Shown here one piece after another: positions 26,667 through 35,282 of a stretch of DNA of 64,000 nucleotides (positions are counted from its first letter, which is position 1; every line of letters begins with the position of its first letter). Location: contig CAKUZF010000003.1 of the NCBI GenBank assembly GCA_934718155.1, positions 33,377-97,376 of the forward strand, given 5' to 3'. The notes beneath the pieces were generated by a model. It searched no databases, had not been told where the DNA came from, and worked only from the letters and a program-made list of their open reading frames with translations. The stretch is from an uncultured Parabacteroides sp. GTDB taxonomy: Bacteria > Bacteroidota > Bacteroidia > Bacteroidales > Tannerellaceae. Made by a program: the position numbers and the translations under genes.

Positions 26667-26843
26667 GATGTCTGTTGTTCAAAAATCCCGTTGTCCGTTG
26701 CTCAAAATTTTGTTGCCCGTTGGCGTAAATTTCGTTGCCCGTTGGCGTAATTTTTGTTGCCCGTCGTTTTTAATTTCGTTGCCCGTGGTTTTTCACGCCG
26801 TTGCCCGTGGTTTTTCACGCCGACGGCCGTGAAAATTTAGGCC
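26667..26843. repeat. Tandem array of eight 22-bp units (core GTTGCCCGT)
   Basis: Units start at 26667 (23 bp), 26690, 26712, 26734, 26756, 26778, 26800 and 26822. Five consecutive units (26712-26800) share the core GTTGCCCGT; the two at 26778 and 26800 are identical over 22 bp. The second half of a unit is AT-rich (for example TAAATTTC) or, in the identical pair, GTTTTTCACGCC. Edge units are degenerate. There are no unique spacers, so this is a minisatellite and not a CRISPR array. It lies between the convergent genes sufE and trpS. The rest of 26332-26944 holds the terminators, the palindrome and the GC-rich block described separately, and no gene. Confidence 0.92.
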
Positions 26844-26863
26844 ATGCCGAGATGGGTGAAAAC

Positions 26864-26901
26864 AAAAAAAAGGATGGGAAGCGAAAAACGCAACCCATCC
26901 T
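26864..26901 (-). terminator. Intrinsic terminator of trpS
   Basis: Arms 26871-26878 and 26894-26901 form 8 bp, with an inner GCG/CGC. On the minus strand a run of at least seven Ts follows. Confidence 0.85.
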
Positions 26902-26944
26902 CTGCTAACAATACTATATTTATACAAAGAAGTGGCGATAAAAA

Positions 26945-27997
26945 TCAATAGGGGCGAAAGCCTATGATCTGGCGCACCTCGTTCAAGGTCTTCGCCGCGC
27001 TTTCACGAGCCTTTGCCGCACCCTCGCGTGCCACCTTCTCCATATACTCGGTGTTGGCCGCAATGTCGATGATGCGCTCACGAATCGGCGCGCAGAAGGC
27101 GTTGATGTCGGCCGCAAGCTGCTTCTTCATGTCACCGTAGCGAATCTCGCAGTTGTTATATTTCTCGTTGAAATAGTCGTAGGTGTCTTTCGTCGAGACG
27201 ATCTCCATCATGGTGAAGAGGTTTTGGATGGGAACCGGCTTCTCGCTGTTAGGAGCAGTGGGGCCCTGGTCGGTTACGGCCTTCATCACCTTTTTCTTGA
27301 TCGTCTTCTCATCGTCAATCAGGTAGATGGCGTTGCCCTCGCTCTTGCCCATCTTGCCCGATCCGTCGAGCCCGGGCACCTTCAGCGAGTGCTCACCCAT
27401 GTGGAAAGAGGCAGGGATGGGGAAGAACTCCAAGCCATAGGTGGCGTTGAAGCGGCGCGCGAAACGGCGAGCCATCTCCATGTTCTGCTCCTGGTCTTTG
27501 CCAACGGGCACCTTCAGGGCCTTATGGATGATGATGTCGGCGGCCATCAAGGTGGGATAGGTCAGCAAACCGGCGCTTACGGTGTGCTTGTTGCCCTCGT
27601 TGAAAATCTCGCGCTCGACGTCGCCCTCCTCGCCCTCGCGGCTGATGTGCAGCTGCTGGCGAGCCTTATCCTTGAACGAGGCGGTACGCATCAACTCGCC
27701 GATGCCGGCGTTCATATTCAGATAGAGATACAATTCTACCACTTCTGGCACATCGCTCTGCACGTAGATCGTCGCCTTCTCGGGATCGATGCCACAAGCC
27801 AGATACTCGGCGAGGATTGTCTTTGCGCTATTGCGGATGTTGTCGGGATGCGGATGCGTGGTCAGCGAATGCCAATCCGCAATGAAGAAAAAGCAATTAT
27901 ACTCTTCTTGCATCTGCAAGAAACTCTTCACCGCTCCGAAATAGTTGCCCAAATGCAGGTTTCCCGTGGGCCGGATGCCACTTACAACAGTTTCCAT
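26945..27997 (-). CDS. trpS: Tryptophan--tRNA ligase
   Basis: The 350-residue class I synthetase charges tRNA-Trp. The HIGH-type motif is GNLHLGNYFGA near the N-terminus and the KMSKS motif is KMGKSEGN near the middle. Full length for the family. The upstream region on the minus strand has TATCTTCG, a one-base variant of the -7 box that metG also carries. Confidence 0.97.
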   Translation of the reverse strand: METVVSGIRPTGNLHLGNYFGAVKSFLQMQEEYNCFFFIADWHSLTTHPHPDNIRNSAKTILAEYLACGIDPEKATIYVQSDVPEVVELYLYLNMNAGIGELMRTASFKDKARQQLHISREGEEGDVEREIFNEGNKHTVSAGLLTYPTLMAADIIIHKALKVPVGKDQEQNMEMARRFARRFNATYGLEFFPIPASFHMGEHSLKVPGLDGSGKMGKSEGNAIYLIDDEKTIKKKVMKAVTDQGPTAPNSEKPVPIQNLFTMMEIVSTKDTYDYFNEKYNNCEIRYGDMKKQLAADINAFCAPIRERIIDIAANTEYMEKVAREGAAKARESAAKTLNEVRQIIGFRPY

Positions 27998-28125
27998 TTT
28001 ATCGTATATTTATAATTTTTGTCCTAATCTGCGCGAAGATAGCAATAATAGCCCAAAAAGGCGATTATTCACCGAAAAACACTAATTTCGCGGCCGATTT
28101 AAAACAGATTCTACACAGTGATACG

Positions 28126-29061
28126 ATGAACACACATGTTAAAGGTTACGTGTTGGGGGCAATAGCCGCGGCCAGCTATGGCATGAATCCGCTCTTCGCA
28201 TTGCCTCTCTATCAAGCTGGGATGACGCCCGACTCGGTGCTTTTCTGGCGTTATCTTTTCGCATTGCCCATCCTGGCTATCATGCTGATTGCCCGAGGGC
28301 GCAGTTTTAAACTGGCTAAGAATCAGGTGCTGCCTATCGCCGCGCTTGGCATCTTGCTGGCCGTCTCGTCGCTGACGCTCTTCGCGAGCTACAACTATAT
28401 GGCGGCGGGCATCGCCTCGACGCTGCTTTTTGTCTATCCCATCATGGTGGCAGTAATCATGAGCGTCGTGTTCCACGAGAAGATAACGAAGCTAACGATG
28501 GGATGCATCCTGTTGGCGCTGAGCGGAATCGGGTTGCTCTACGAGGGTGACGGCAACGAGACGCTGAGCCTGCTTGGCGTAGCGCTTGTGATGCTCTCGT
28601 CGCTCTCTTACGCGATCTACATCGTAGCTGTCAACCGCCCCAAGCTGCAAGGTGTGGCCACACTGAAGCTGACGTTCTACGCCTTGGCCTTCGGCTTCCT
28701 GCTCTTCGTGGCACGTGTAGATTTCGGGCAGAGCCTGCAGTATCCCTCGGAGTGGTACCTGTGGGTGAATGCGCTTTGCTTGGCAATCTTCCCAACGGCC
28801 ATCTCGTTCCTTTGCACCACGCAAGCCATCCAGTATATCGGCTCAACGCCTACGGCCATCCTGGGTGCGCTGGAGCCTCTGACGGCAGTCTTCTTCGGCA
28901 TCCTAGTCTTTGGCGAAGTCATGACTCCCCGTTTGGCGCTGGGCATCACGCTGATCATTTGTGCCGTGAGCATCATCATCGGCGGAAGCAACATTACGAC
29001 CTATCTGGTGCGTCTGCGCAAACTCTTCCCCCGTGTTCCATTCAAACGTTTCAGAAAGTAA
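28126..29061 (+). CDS. EamA/DMT-family transporter
   Basis: The 311-residue inner-membrane protein has about ten hydrophobic segments arranged as two EamA repeats (about 5-140 and 150-290), beginning 'GYVLGAIAAASYGMNPLFAL'. The second repeat contains 'AILGALEPLTAVFFGILVFGE', a region typical of the drug/metabolite transporter superfamily. The C-terminus is basic and cytoplasmic. Substrate cannot be inferred: members export amino acids, nucleosides or other metabolites. It stands alone, divergent from trpS and convergent with lpdA. Confidence 0.9.
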   Translation: MNTHVKGYVLGAIAAASYGMNPLFALPLYQAGMTPDSVLFWRYLFALPILAIMLIARGRSFKLAKNQVLPIAALGILLAVSSLTLFASYNYMAAGIASTLLFVYPIMVAVIMSVVFHEKITKLTMGCILLALSGIGLLYEGDGNETLSLLGVALVMLSSLSYAIYIVAVNRPKLQGVATLKLTFYALAFGFLLFVARVDFGQSLQYPSEWYLWVNALCLAIFPTAISFLCTTQAIQYIGSTPTAILGALEPLTAVFFGILVFGEVMTPRLALGITLIICAVSIIIGGSNITTYLVRLRKLFPRVPFKRFRK

Positions 29062-29068
29062 CAAATAG

Positions 29069-29089
29069 GGGCGGCATTGAATGCCGCCC
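29069..29089. terminator. Hairpin between eamA-type gene and lpdA
   Basis: GGGCGGCA and TGCCGCCC form a perfect 8-bp GC-rich stem with a 5-nt loop between convergent genes. No strong T-run follows on either strand, so the terminator role is tentative. Confidence 0.5.
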
Positions 29090-29135
29090 ATCCAATTATT
29101 TCAATTCTTACAAAAAGGGAAATAGGCCTACGCGC

Positions 29136-30482
29136 TTAGAGCAACGCCTCCTTCAAGATCTCGCCCACCGTGGGATGCGGGAAGACGAAGTGGGTCAGCT
29201 GCTCCGCCTTCATGCCTTGCTCGATGGCTATGCCCGCGATAACGATTAGCTCAGAGGCGGGATTGCCCAGCATGTGCGCACCGATCAGTGTGCCATCCTC
29301 GGCCAAGATCATCTTGCATACGCCATTGCCCATCTCGTTTTCGGCCACGAAGCGACCCGAGAAGGCCATCGGGATTTTCTTCACCGTGTAAGCAACGCCG
29401 GCTGCCTGCAACTCCTCTTCCGTGCGACCTACGCCCGCGATCTCAGGGTTGGTATAAACCACACCGGGTATCGCACGATAGCTCATCGCATGGGCCTTAC
29501 CCAAGATATGATCGATTGCCACCTCGGCCTCGCTCACAGCCGTGTGCGCCAAGAGCGAGAAGGCGGTGATGTCGCCACAAGCATAAACATTGGGTTGCGA
29601 GGTCTGCATAAACTCATTCACTTTCACACCGTTGCGATAAGGCTCTAAGGCGAGGCTCTCTAAGCCGAAGCCCTTCGTAACCGGTCGGCGGCCTACGCTG
29701 AGCAGCACCTTCTCGCCCGAGAGAATGAAGCTTTGGCCATCCTTCTCGACCGACACCTCCGTGCCATGCACACCAGTCACCTTATGACCCAGATAGAACT
29801 TCACGCCTCGCTTGGCATACTCGACCTGCAGCATATCCGACAGCTCACGGTCCATCGGGCCTAAGATCTTGTCGAGCATTTCAACCACGTGCACCTCAAC
29901 ACCCAAGCTGTTGAAGAAAGAGGCGAACTCCATGCCAATCACGCCACCGCCAATCACAACCAGCGAAGCGGGCAGCTCCTTGCTCTGAAGAGCCTCGCAA
30001 CTTGTCCAATAGGCCGTCTCCGCCAAGCCGGGTATAGGAGGAATCACCGTCTCAGATCCGGTGCAGATCAGCAGGTTGACAGCCTCATAACGTTCCTCTC
30101 CAGCGACGATTGTCAGTGTGCCATCAGCCGCACGTCCCTCGATAAGGGCCTCGGCGTTGACCATCACCACTCCAGCCTCAGTCATCTTCATGCGGATGCC
30201 GGCAGTCAGTTTTTTCACGACCTTGTTCTTGCGGGCAATGATCTTGCCCAAATCGAACGACGGATTCTCGGCCTTCACCGCATATTTAGCGGCGTGACGA
30301 ATGTTGTCATAAGTCTTCGCCGAATAAAGCAATGTCTTTGTAGGCACGCAACCCTCGTTGAGACAGACACCGCCCAAGGCGTTTTTCTCGAACAAAACAG
30401 TGGAAAGGCCACCCTTCGCCGCACGTTCAGCAGCGGAATAACCGGCGGGACCTCCGCCGATAATCGCAACATCGTATTTCAT
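29136..30482 (-). CDS. lpdA: Dihydrolipoyl dehydrogenase (E3)
   Basis: The 448-residue flavoprotein reoxidises dihydrolipoamide with NAD+ for 2-oxo-acid dehydrogenases or glycine cleavage. It shows the N-terminal FAD site 'IIGGGPAGYSAAERAAKGG', the redox disulfide in GGVCLNEGCVPTKTLL, the NAD site 'VVIGGGVIGMEFASFFNSLG', and the C-terminal catalytic His-Glu region 'HFVFPHPTVGEILKE'. No E1 or E2 gene is adjacent, so the complex it serves is encoded elsewhere. Confidence 0.95.
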   Translation of the reverse strand: MKYDVAIIGGGPAGYSAAERAAKGGLSTVLFEKNALGGVCLNEGCVPTKTLLYSAKTYDNIRHAAKYAVKAENPSFDLGKIIARKNKVVKKLTAGIRMKMTEAGVVMVNAEALIEGRAADGTLTIVAGEERYEAVNLLICTGSETVIPPIPGLAETAYWTSCEALQSKELPASLVVIGGGVIGMEFASFFNSLGVEVHVVEMLDKILGPMDRELSDMLQVEYAKRGVKFYLGHKVTGVHGTEVSVEKDGQSFILSGEKVLLSVGRRPVTKGFGLESLALEPYRNGVKVNEFMQTSQPNVYACGDITAFSLLAHTAVSEAEVAIDHILGKAHAMSYRAIPGVVYTNPEIAGVGRTEEELQAAGVAYTVKKIPMAFSGRFVAENEMGNGVCKMILAEDGTLIGAHMLGNPASELIVIAGIAIEQGMKAEQLTHFVFPHPTVGEILKEALL

Positions 30483-30497
30483 GCTGATTTAAGTGTT

Positions 30498-30908
30498 TTA
30501 ATGTGATTTGATTTGTATTGATGGATTGATTTTTTGTAATTCCTTTATAAAGTTTGCCCTATTGACGGGCGAGATGAGCATCCAAGGCTTCCCGTCGGCC
30601 CAGACTATCAGTCGATTCAGCGAAAGCGCATAGGAAGAGACGGGCATGAGTGTAGGCTCAACGGCTTCGATCCGCTCAATGGCGATACGCTTCTCGGGGA
30701 AGATGCTGCAATGGGCCACCAACATGCCGTCGGCCGTGATGCGATAGTAGGTGTTGAAGAAAACGTGCAACACCAGCAGAGCCATAAGCAACGAGATGAT
30801 TATGGCCGCCACATTGGTATGCATAAAGCAGACTACGCAGTTGCCTATGACCAGCAGATTGGCCAGATGGTAAATCCAGTCCACCTCCGACTTGTATTCT
30901 TTTTCCAT
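30498..30908 (-). CDS. Small membrane protein with a PH-like domain
   Basis: The 136-residue protein has two close hydrophobic segments (about 15-60) followed by a soluble part of about 75 residues ('YYRITADGMLVAHCSIFPEK', then 'IAIERIEAVEPT') that resembles bacterial PH-domain proteins (YdbS/YcxB-like). The frame is open to 30995, but the -7 box TACCTTTG at 30944-30951 lies inside that extension, so the ATG at 30908 is taken. Function unknown. It is 15 bp upstream of lpdA and may be co-transcribed with it. Confidence 0.75.
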   Translation of the reverse strand: MEKEYKSEVDWIYHLANLLVIGNCVVCFMHTNVAAIIISLLMALLVLHVFFNTYYRITADGMLVAHCSIFPEKRIAIERIEAVEPTLMPVSSYALSLNRLIVWADGKPWMLISPVNRANFIKELQKINPSIQIKSH

Positions 30909-30943
30909 AGTATTTCGAAGTTCTTTTAAAAACTCAACGGGAG

Positions 30944-30951
30944 CAAAGGTA
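30944..30951 (-). promoter_or_regulatory. -7 box of the PH-like gene (and lpdA)
   Basis: TACCTTTG on the minus strand, 35 bp before the chosen ATG. The -33 element is not convincing. Confidence 0.55.
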
Positions 30952-30984
30952 AGCCTTTTCCGTGGTTTATCGACAAGAAATGTG

Positions 30985-30992
30985 TACTTTTG
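30985..30992 (+). promoter_or_regulatory. -7 box of the S37 peptidase operon
   Basis: TACTTTTG, 39 bp before the ATG at 31032; it is back to back with the opposite-strand box at 30944-30951. The -33 element is weak. Confidence 0.55.
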
Positions 30993-31031
30993 CACCCTAT
31001 ACGAAAATTAATAACAGCAAATATTGTATCC

Positions 31032-32321
31032 ATGAGAAAAACAGGAACATTCTTATTCCTTTTTCTCCTCTCGCTGCTGACCGTATGGGCCAACACCAGC
31101 GACCTGGAGAACAGACTGGCTGCGCTGCAAGGCATCAGCGGCATTGAGCGATTAGAGTCTGAGCATTACTCAGAGAAGTATGTAGTTCGAATCACCCAGC
31201 AGGTGGATCCGAAAGACGCCTCGGCAGGCACCTTCACACAGCGTGTCATCATCGGGCATAAGGGATTCGATCGCCCAACCATTTTTGTCACTGAAGGATA
31301 TGGCGCTGGAGGCGCGCTCCGCCCCTTCTACCAAGAGGAGCTGACAAGACTGCTTGACGCCAACCTGGTCTTCGTTGAATATCGCTACTTCTTAGAGTCA
31401 ACCCCCGAGCCTAAGAACTGGGACTATCTGACAGCCGAGAACTCGGCCTACGACCTGCACCATGTGCGTGAAACCTTCAAGGCGCTCTATCCCCAAAAGT
31501 GGATCAGCACGGGCATCAGTAAGGGCGGACAGACCACAATGCTTTACCGCGCCTTCTTCCCCGACGACGTTGACTTCTCGGTGCCCTACGTAGGCCCGCT
31601 TTGCAAAGGCGTTGAGGATGGCCGCCACGAGCCATTCCTGCGCCAAGTCGGCACAAAGGCGGAACGCAAACGCATCCAGGAGTTCCAGTTGGAGGTGCTG
31701 AAACGCCGCCAAGAGATGGAGCCGCTCCTGGCTGAATACAACAAAGAACATAATTTGCGCTACCACATCAGCACGCCGGAGTTGTTGGACTATTGCGTGC
31801 TGGAGTATTCCTTCTCGATGTGGCAATGGGGCACGCCGGTCAGCCAGATACCCTCGACAAAGGCCGACTCGAAGGTGCTTTTCGACCATTTAGTGAAGAT
31901 TAGCGATCCTGGCTATTTCGGCGAAGATGGGGCCAACGTCTCCTTCTTCGTGCAGGCAGCCCGCGAACTGGGCTACTACGGCTACGACCTGAAGCCTTTC
32001 AAGAAATACCTACACATAAGCAGCGCGACAGGCTACCTAAACCGCATCATGCTGCCCAACGAGCTAATCGACAAGGTGGATTTTCGCCCCGCTCTCTATC
32101 ATAAGATCTACAACTTCTTGCGCGACAACGATCCGAAGATGCTCTTTATCTACGGAGAGTATGATCCTTGGAGCGCAGCTATGCCTCCCATTTTCAAGGG
32201 TAAGCAGAACGAGCATTTCTTCATCCAGCCGAAAGGCAGCCACCGCGCACGCATCAGCAACATGCCGGAGGAGATGAAAGAGCAGATTCTGACCATCCTG
32301 AACCAATGGCTGGCCGAATAA
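31032..32321 (+). CDS. Secreted S37/PS-10-type tripeptidyl aminopeptidase
   Basis: The 429-residue protein has a signal peptide (RKTGTFLFLFLLSLLTVWA) and an alpha/beta-hydrolase serine peptidase domain. The nucleophile Ser is in GISKGGQT, the Asp in 'IYGEYDPWSA' and the His in 'GSHRARI'. 'EYRYFLESTPEPKNWDYLT' is typical of peptidase family S37. The start at 31032 is preferred over the upstream ATG at 30990 because the signal peptide begins there and the -7 box overlaps the earlier ATG. It heads an operon with zinc-transport genes, 15 bp before the binding protein. Confidence 0.85.
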   Translation: MRKTGTFLFLFLLSLLTVWANTSDLENRLAALQGISGIERLESEHYSEKYVVRITQQVDPKDASAGTFTQRVIIGHKGFDRPTIFVTEGYGAGGALRPFYQEELTRLLDANLVFVEYRYFLESTPEPKNWDYLTAENSAYDLHHVRETFKALYPQKWISTGISKGGQTTMLYRAFFPDDVDFSVPYVGPLCKGVEDGRHEPFLRQVGTKAERKRIQEFQLEVLKRRQEMEPLLAEYNKEHNLRYHISTPELLDYCVLEYSFSMWQWGTPVSQIPSTKADSKVLFDHLVKISDPGYFGEDGANVSFFVQAARELGYYGYDLKPFKKYLHISSATGYLNRIMLPNELIDKVDFRPALYHKIYNFLRDNDPKMLFIYGEYDPWSAAMPPIFKGKQNEHFFIQPKGSHRARISNMPEEMKEQILTILNQWLAE

Positions 32322-32336
32322 GGATAAATAAAAACA

Positions 32337-33272
32337 ATGAGAAGAATCACAACATTTTTATTTGTATTGAGTGGCCTCCTGCTGCTGACCGCATGCGGGA
32401 GGCGCCAACTGGAGGAGCGCATCATCTCAGTAACAATCGAGCCGCAACGCTACTTCGCCGAGCAGATCGCGGGCGACCGCTTCTTGATACACTGCGTGGT
32501 GCCAGCGGGGCAAAGCCCCGAGACCTACGACCCTACGCCCCAGCAGATGGTGGGGATAGGGGAAAGCGAGGCCTACCTGCGCATTGGCTCCATCGGCTTT
32601 GAACTGGCATGGATGGAAGCGATCCAGCGAAACAATCCACAAATGCCCGTCTTCGACCTCTCTGAGGGAATGCCCCTACTGAAAGGCGAGGCCGAGGAGG
32701 CAGAAGGCGAGCCTCACTCGTCGGCTGGGGAGCATGCGCATCATCATGCCGAGGGAGAGGCGCATCACCACCATCATCATGGCGGGGTGGACCCTCACAT
32801 TTGGAGCTCCGTGCAGGGCGCACGCATCGTAGCAAAGAACACGTTGGCTGCCCTCCGCACGCTCGACCCGCTTCACGCCGAGGAGTTCGAGGCCAACTAC
32901 CAACAAGTGATTGCCAAAATCGACTCTACGGAAGCGGTCGTGAAGGAGCTATTGCGCCCCTTACCCCACCGGGCCTTCATCATCTATCACCCGGCCTTGA
33001 CCTACTTCGCAGCCGAGAATGGCTTGGAGCAGCTCTGCATCGAGATGGAAGGCAAGGAGCCTTCGCCCGCACAACTGAAAGCATTGGTTGAGGCGGCTCA
33101 GAGCCACCAAGCCAAGGTGGTATTCGTGCAACAGGAGTTCGACCAAAAGAACGCCGAGCTGATTGCCCAAGAGACGGGTTGCCAGCTAACGGGCATCAAC
33201 CCCTTGGCCTACGACTGGAGCCGAGAGATTATACGCATCGCTAAAGCCTTGGCCGATGGAGAAGCTCATTGA
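32337..33272 (+). CDS. znuA: Zinc ABC transporter substrate-binding lipoprotein
   Basis: The 311-residue protein has lipobox LLTAC (Cys20) and the cluster A-I metal-binding fold. A His-rich loop (about 127-148) with runs HAHHH and HHHHHH, and the ligand His154 in DPHIW, point to zinc. Its last 17 bp overlap the ATPase gene, so the two are translationally coupled. Uptake is probably regulated by zinc, but no Zur box was identified. Confidence 0.9.
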   Translation: MRRITTFLFVLSGLLLLTACGRRQLEERIISVTIEPQRYFAEQIAGDRFLIHCVVPAGQSPETYDPTPQQMVGIGESEAYLRIGSIGFELAWMEAIQRNNPQMPVFDLSEGMPLLKGEAEEAEGEPHSSAGEHAHHHAEGEAHHHHHHGGVDPHIWSSVQGARIVAKNTLAALRTLDPLHAEEFEANYQQVIAKIDSTEAVVKELLRPLPHRAFIIYHPALTYFAAENGLEQLCIEMEGKEPSPAQLKALVEAAQSHQAKVVFVQQEFDQKNAELIAQETGCQLTGINPLAYDWSREIIRIAKALADGEAH

Positions 33273-34035
33273 ACTGCGCAACGTGACGGCGGGCTATGCC
33301 GAGAAGATCGTCTTACGAGACATCTCGCTGACCGTCTCGCCCGATGACTTCCTGGGCATAATCGGTCCCAACGGAGGCGGAAAGACCACGCTGCTGAAAC
33401 TGATCTTAGGGTTGCTCAAGCCGAAGACTGGCTCGATCCACTTCTATCACGAGGGACAAGAGGTTCCGGGATTGAAGATTGGCTATCTACCTCAGATGAG
33501 CCAGATCGATAAGAAATTCCCCATCTCCGTACGCGAGGTAATCACCTCGGGGCTATCGGCCGAGAAGTCGCTCTTCCGCTCCTTCAGCGAAGCGCAGAAG
33601 CAACGAGTAGAAGCGGTCATCGCCCAAATGGGGCTGGAGGCACTGGCTAGTCGGTCCATAGGTGCCTTGTCGGGCGGTCAGCTGCAGCGAGTCTTGCTGG
33701 GTCGCTCTATCGTCTCTCGCCCGGAAGTGTTGATTCTCGACGAGCCCAACTCCTACGTCGATAAACGGTTTGAGTCGAAATTCTACCAGCTGCTGGAAGA
33801 AATCAACAAGGAGAGCGCCATCATACTGGTCTCACACGACATCGGCACCGTGTTGAGCATGGTGAAAAACATCGCCTGCGTCAACGAAAGCCTGCATTAT
33901 CATTCGGGTACAAACGTCTCGGCCGAGTGGCTTGGCGAGAAGTATGCCTGCCCCATTGAGCTGGTGGGCCACGGCAACCTGCCCCATCGAGTCTTAAAAA
34001 CGCACACCTGCTGCCATGAGCCTGACACTGATTAG
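33256..34035 (+). CDS. znuC: Zinc ABC transporter ATP-binding protein
   Basis: The 259-residue ATPase has Walker A GPNGGGKTT, signature LSGGQLQRV, Walker B VLILDEP and the H-loop SHD. The C-terminus carries a Cys/His-rich tail (HTCCHEP). It overlaps znuA by 17 bp and the next small gene by 20 bp. The permease expected for a complete ZnuABC importer is not found in the following genes or anywhere in the window. Confidence 0.88.
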   Translation: MEKLIELRNVTAGYAEKIVLRDISLTVSPDDFLGIIGPNGGGKTTLLKLILGLLKPKTGSIHFYHEGQEVPGLKIGYLPQMSQIDKKFPISVREVITSGLSAEKSLFRSFSEAQKQRVEAVIAQMGLEALASRSIGALSGGQLQRVLLGRSIVSRPEVLILDEPNSYVDKRFESKFYQLLEEINKESAIILVSHDIGTVLSMVKNIACVNESLHYHSGTNVSAEWLGEKYACPIELVGHGNLPHRVLKTHTCCHEPDTD

Positions 34036-34219
34036 TCTGCCCGAATTCGGGGTGATAGCGGGTGTGGCCGTTGTTCTTTTTGGCTGTAAGGCGGTGTCTC
34101 AAAACCCCTTCATCAGCCGTCGGCAGAAGCTGCTCTGGATGCTCACCATTGTGCTGCTCAACTGGATCGGCCTGCTATGGTATTACTACATCTATTATAT
34201 GAGAGATAGCAATGACTAA
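34016..34219 (+). CDS. Small two-span membrane protein, PLDc_N-like
   Basis: The 67-residue protein has two hydrophobic segments (about 8-25 and 40-60) separated by a basic loop 'NPFISRRQKLLWM', and 'LLNWIGLLWYYYIYYM' at the end. This layout resembles the small PLDc_N (cardiolipin-synthase N-terminal) domain proteins. It overlaps genes on both sides (20 bp with znuC, 8 bp with the SDR), so it belongs to the operon. It is far too small to be the missing zinc permease. Confidence 0.72.
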   Translation: MSLTLISLPEFGVIAGVAVVLFGCKAVSQNPFISRRQKLLWMLTIVLLNWIGLLWYYYIYYMRDSND

Positions 34220-35234
34220 ACAACCGAAAATATTGATCACAGGAGCAAGCGGATTCATCGGCGGCTTCTTAGTAGAAGAGGCGCTGCGCCGAGGCTACGA
34301 CACATGGGCTGGCGTAAGAGCCAGCAGCAGCCGAGCGCATCTGCAAGATCCACGCATCCACTTCATCGACCTCAACTACGCCGATGAAGCGGCACTAACA
34401 GCCCAGTTGGCCAACTTCGCCCAGCAGGAGGGGCCATGGGACTTCGTTATCCACAACGCTGGACTAACCAAAACAACCGATAAGCGCAACTTCTTTAAGG
34501 TGAACGCCGAGAACACCCGACGCTTCGCCGAGGCCCTGGCCGCAGCCGACTGCCGACCGAAGAAGTTCCTGCTGATGAGCAGCCTTAGCAGCTACGGCAT
34601 GGGCGACGAGACGCACTTCTCGCCCATTCGGCTCGACGACCCGCAGCGTCCTAACACGGCCTACGGACAGAGCAAGTTGCAAGCGGAGCAATACATCCGC
34701 CAACAAAATCATTTCCCCTACGTCATACTGCGCCCCACAGGAGTGTATGGCCCGGGCGAACGAGACTATTTCCTGCAAATCCAATCGGTGGCTCGAGGCA
34801 TCGACTGCGCAGTGGGCAGCGAGCCGCAACGCATCACTTTCATCTATGTGAAAGACCTGGCGCAAGCCGCCTTCCTCACCTTAGAGAAGGAAGAGATCCG
34901 CAACCGCCACTATTTCGTGGCCGACGGCGATGTCTATACCGACGAGCAATTCTCACTGCTGATCCAAGAGCTCTTAGGCAAGAAGCATGTAGTGCATGCC
35001 CGTATTCCTTTGCCCCTGGTCCACTTGGCCTGCCGATGCTGCGAGACGGTCGGGCGCTGGATGCACAAGAGCGTAACCCTCAATAGCGACAAGTATATCA
35101 TCCTGAAACAGCGCAACTGGATTTGCGACGTAGAGCCGCTGAAGCGAGACACGGGCTTCGAGCCTGCCTACGATTTGCGCCGAGGTTTGGAGGAAAGCAT
35201 CGCTTGGTATCGTGCAAAAAGATGGCTTTCATAA
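34212..35234 (+). CDS. NAD-dependent epimerase/dehydratase (extended SDR)
   Basis: The 340-residue protein has the nucleotide motif TGASGFIG (about 9-16) and the catalytic YGQSK (Tyr-x-x-x-Lys) with the preceding Ser stretch 'LLMSSLSSYG'. 'RPTGVYGPGERD' is typical of nucleotide-sugar epimerases and related 3-beta-HSD-like enzymes. It starts within the previous gene (ATGACTAA overlap). Substrate unknown; its place in a zinc and peptidase operon gives no clear hint. Confidence 0.85.
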   Translation: MTKQPKILITGASGFIGGFLVEEALRRGYDTWAGVRASSSRAHLQDPRIHFIDLNYADEAALTAQLANFAQQEGPWDFVIHNAGLTKTTDKRNFFKVNAENTRRFAEALAAADCRPKKFLLMSSLSSYGMGDETHFSPIRLDDPQRPNTAYGQSKLQAEQYIRQQNHFPYVILRPTGVYGPGERDYFLQIQSVARGIDCAVGSEPQRITFIYVKDLAQAAFLTLEKEEIRNRHYFVADGDVYTDEQFSLLIQELLGKKHVVHARIPLPLVHLACRCCETVGRWMHKSVTLNSDKYIILKQRNWICDVEPLKRDTGFEPAYDLRRGLEESIAWYRAKRWLS

Positions 35235-35282
35235 GGCATTTGACTATATTTTTTTATTTATCTTCTCCATTTTGATGCTGTT

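Noticed and set aside
26450..26728. 92-codon open frame in the sufE/trpS junction
   Set aside because: It runs through the T9 and T11 stretches, the palindrome and the repeats, and has no protein-like composition.
26667..26843. Possible CRISPR array
   Set aside because: The 22-bp units are directly adjacent with no unique spacers, and no cas gene is near.
34016..34219. ZnuB permease fragment
   Set aside because: It has only two membrane spans in 67 residues and no permease motif.
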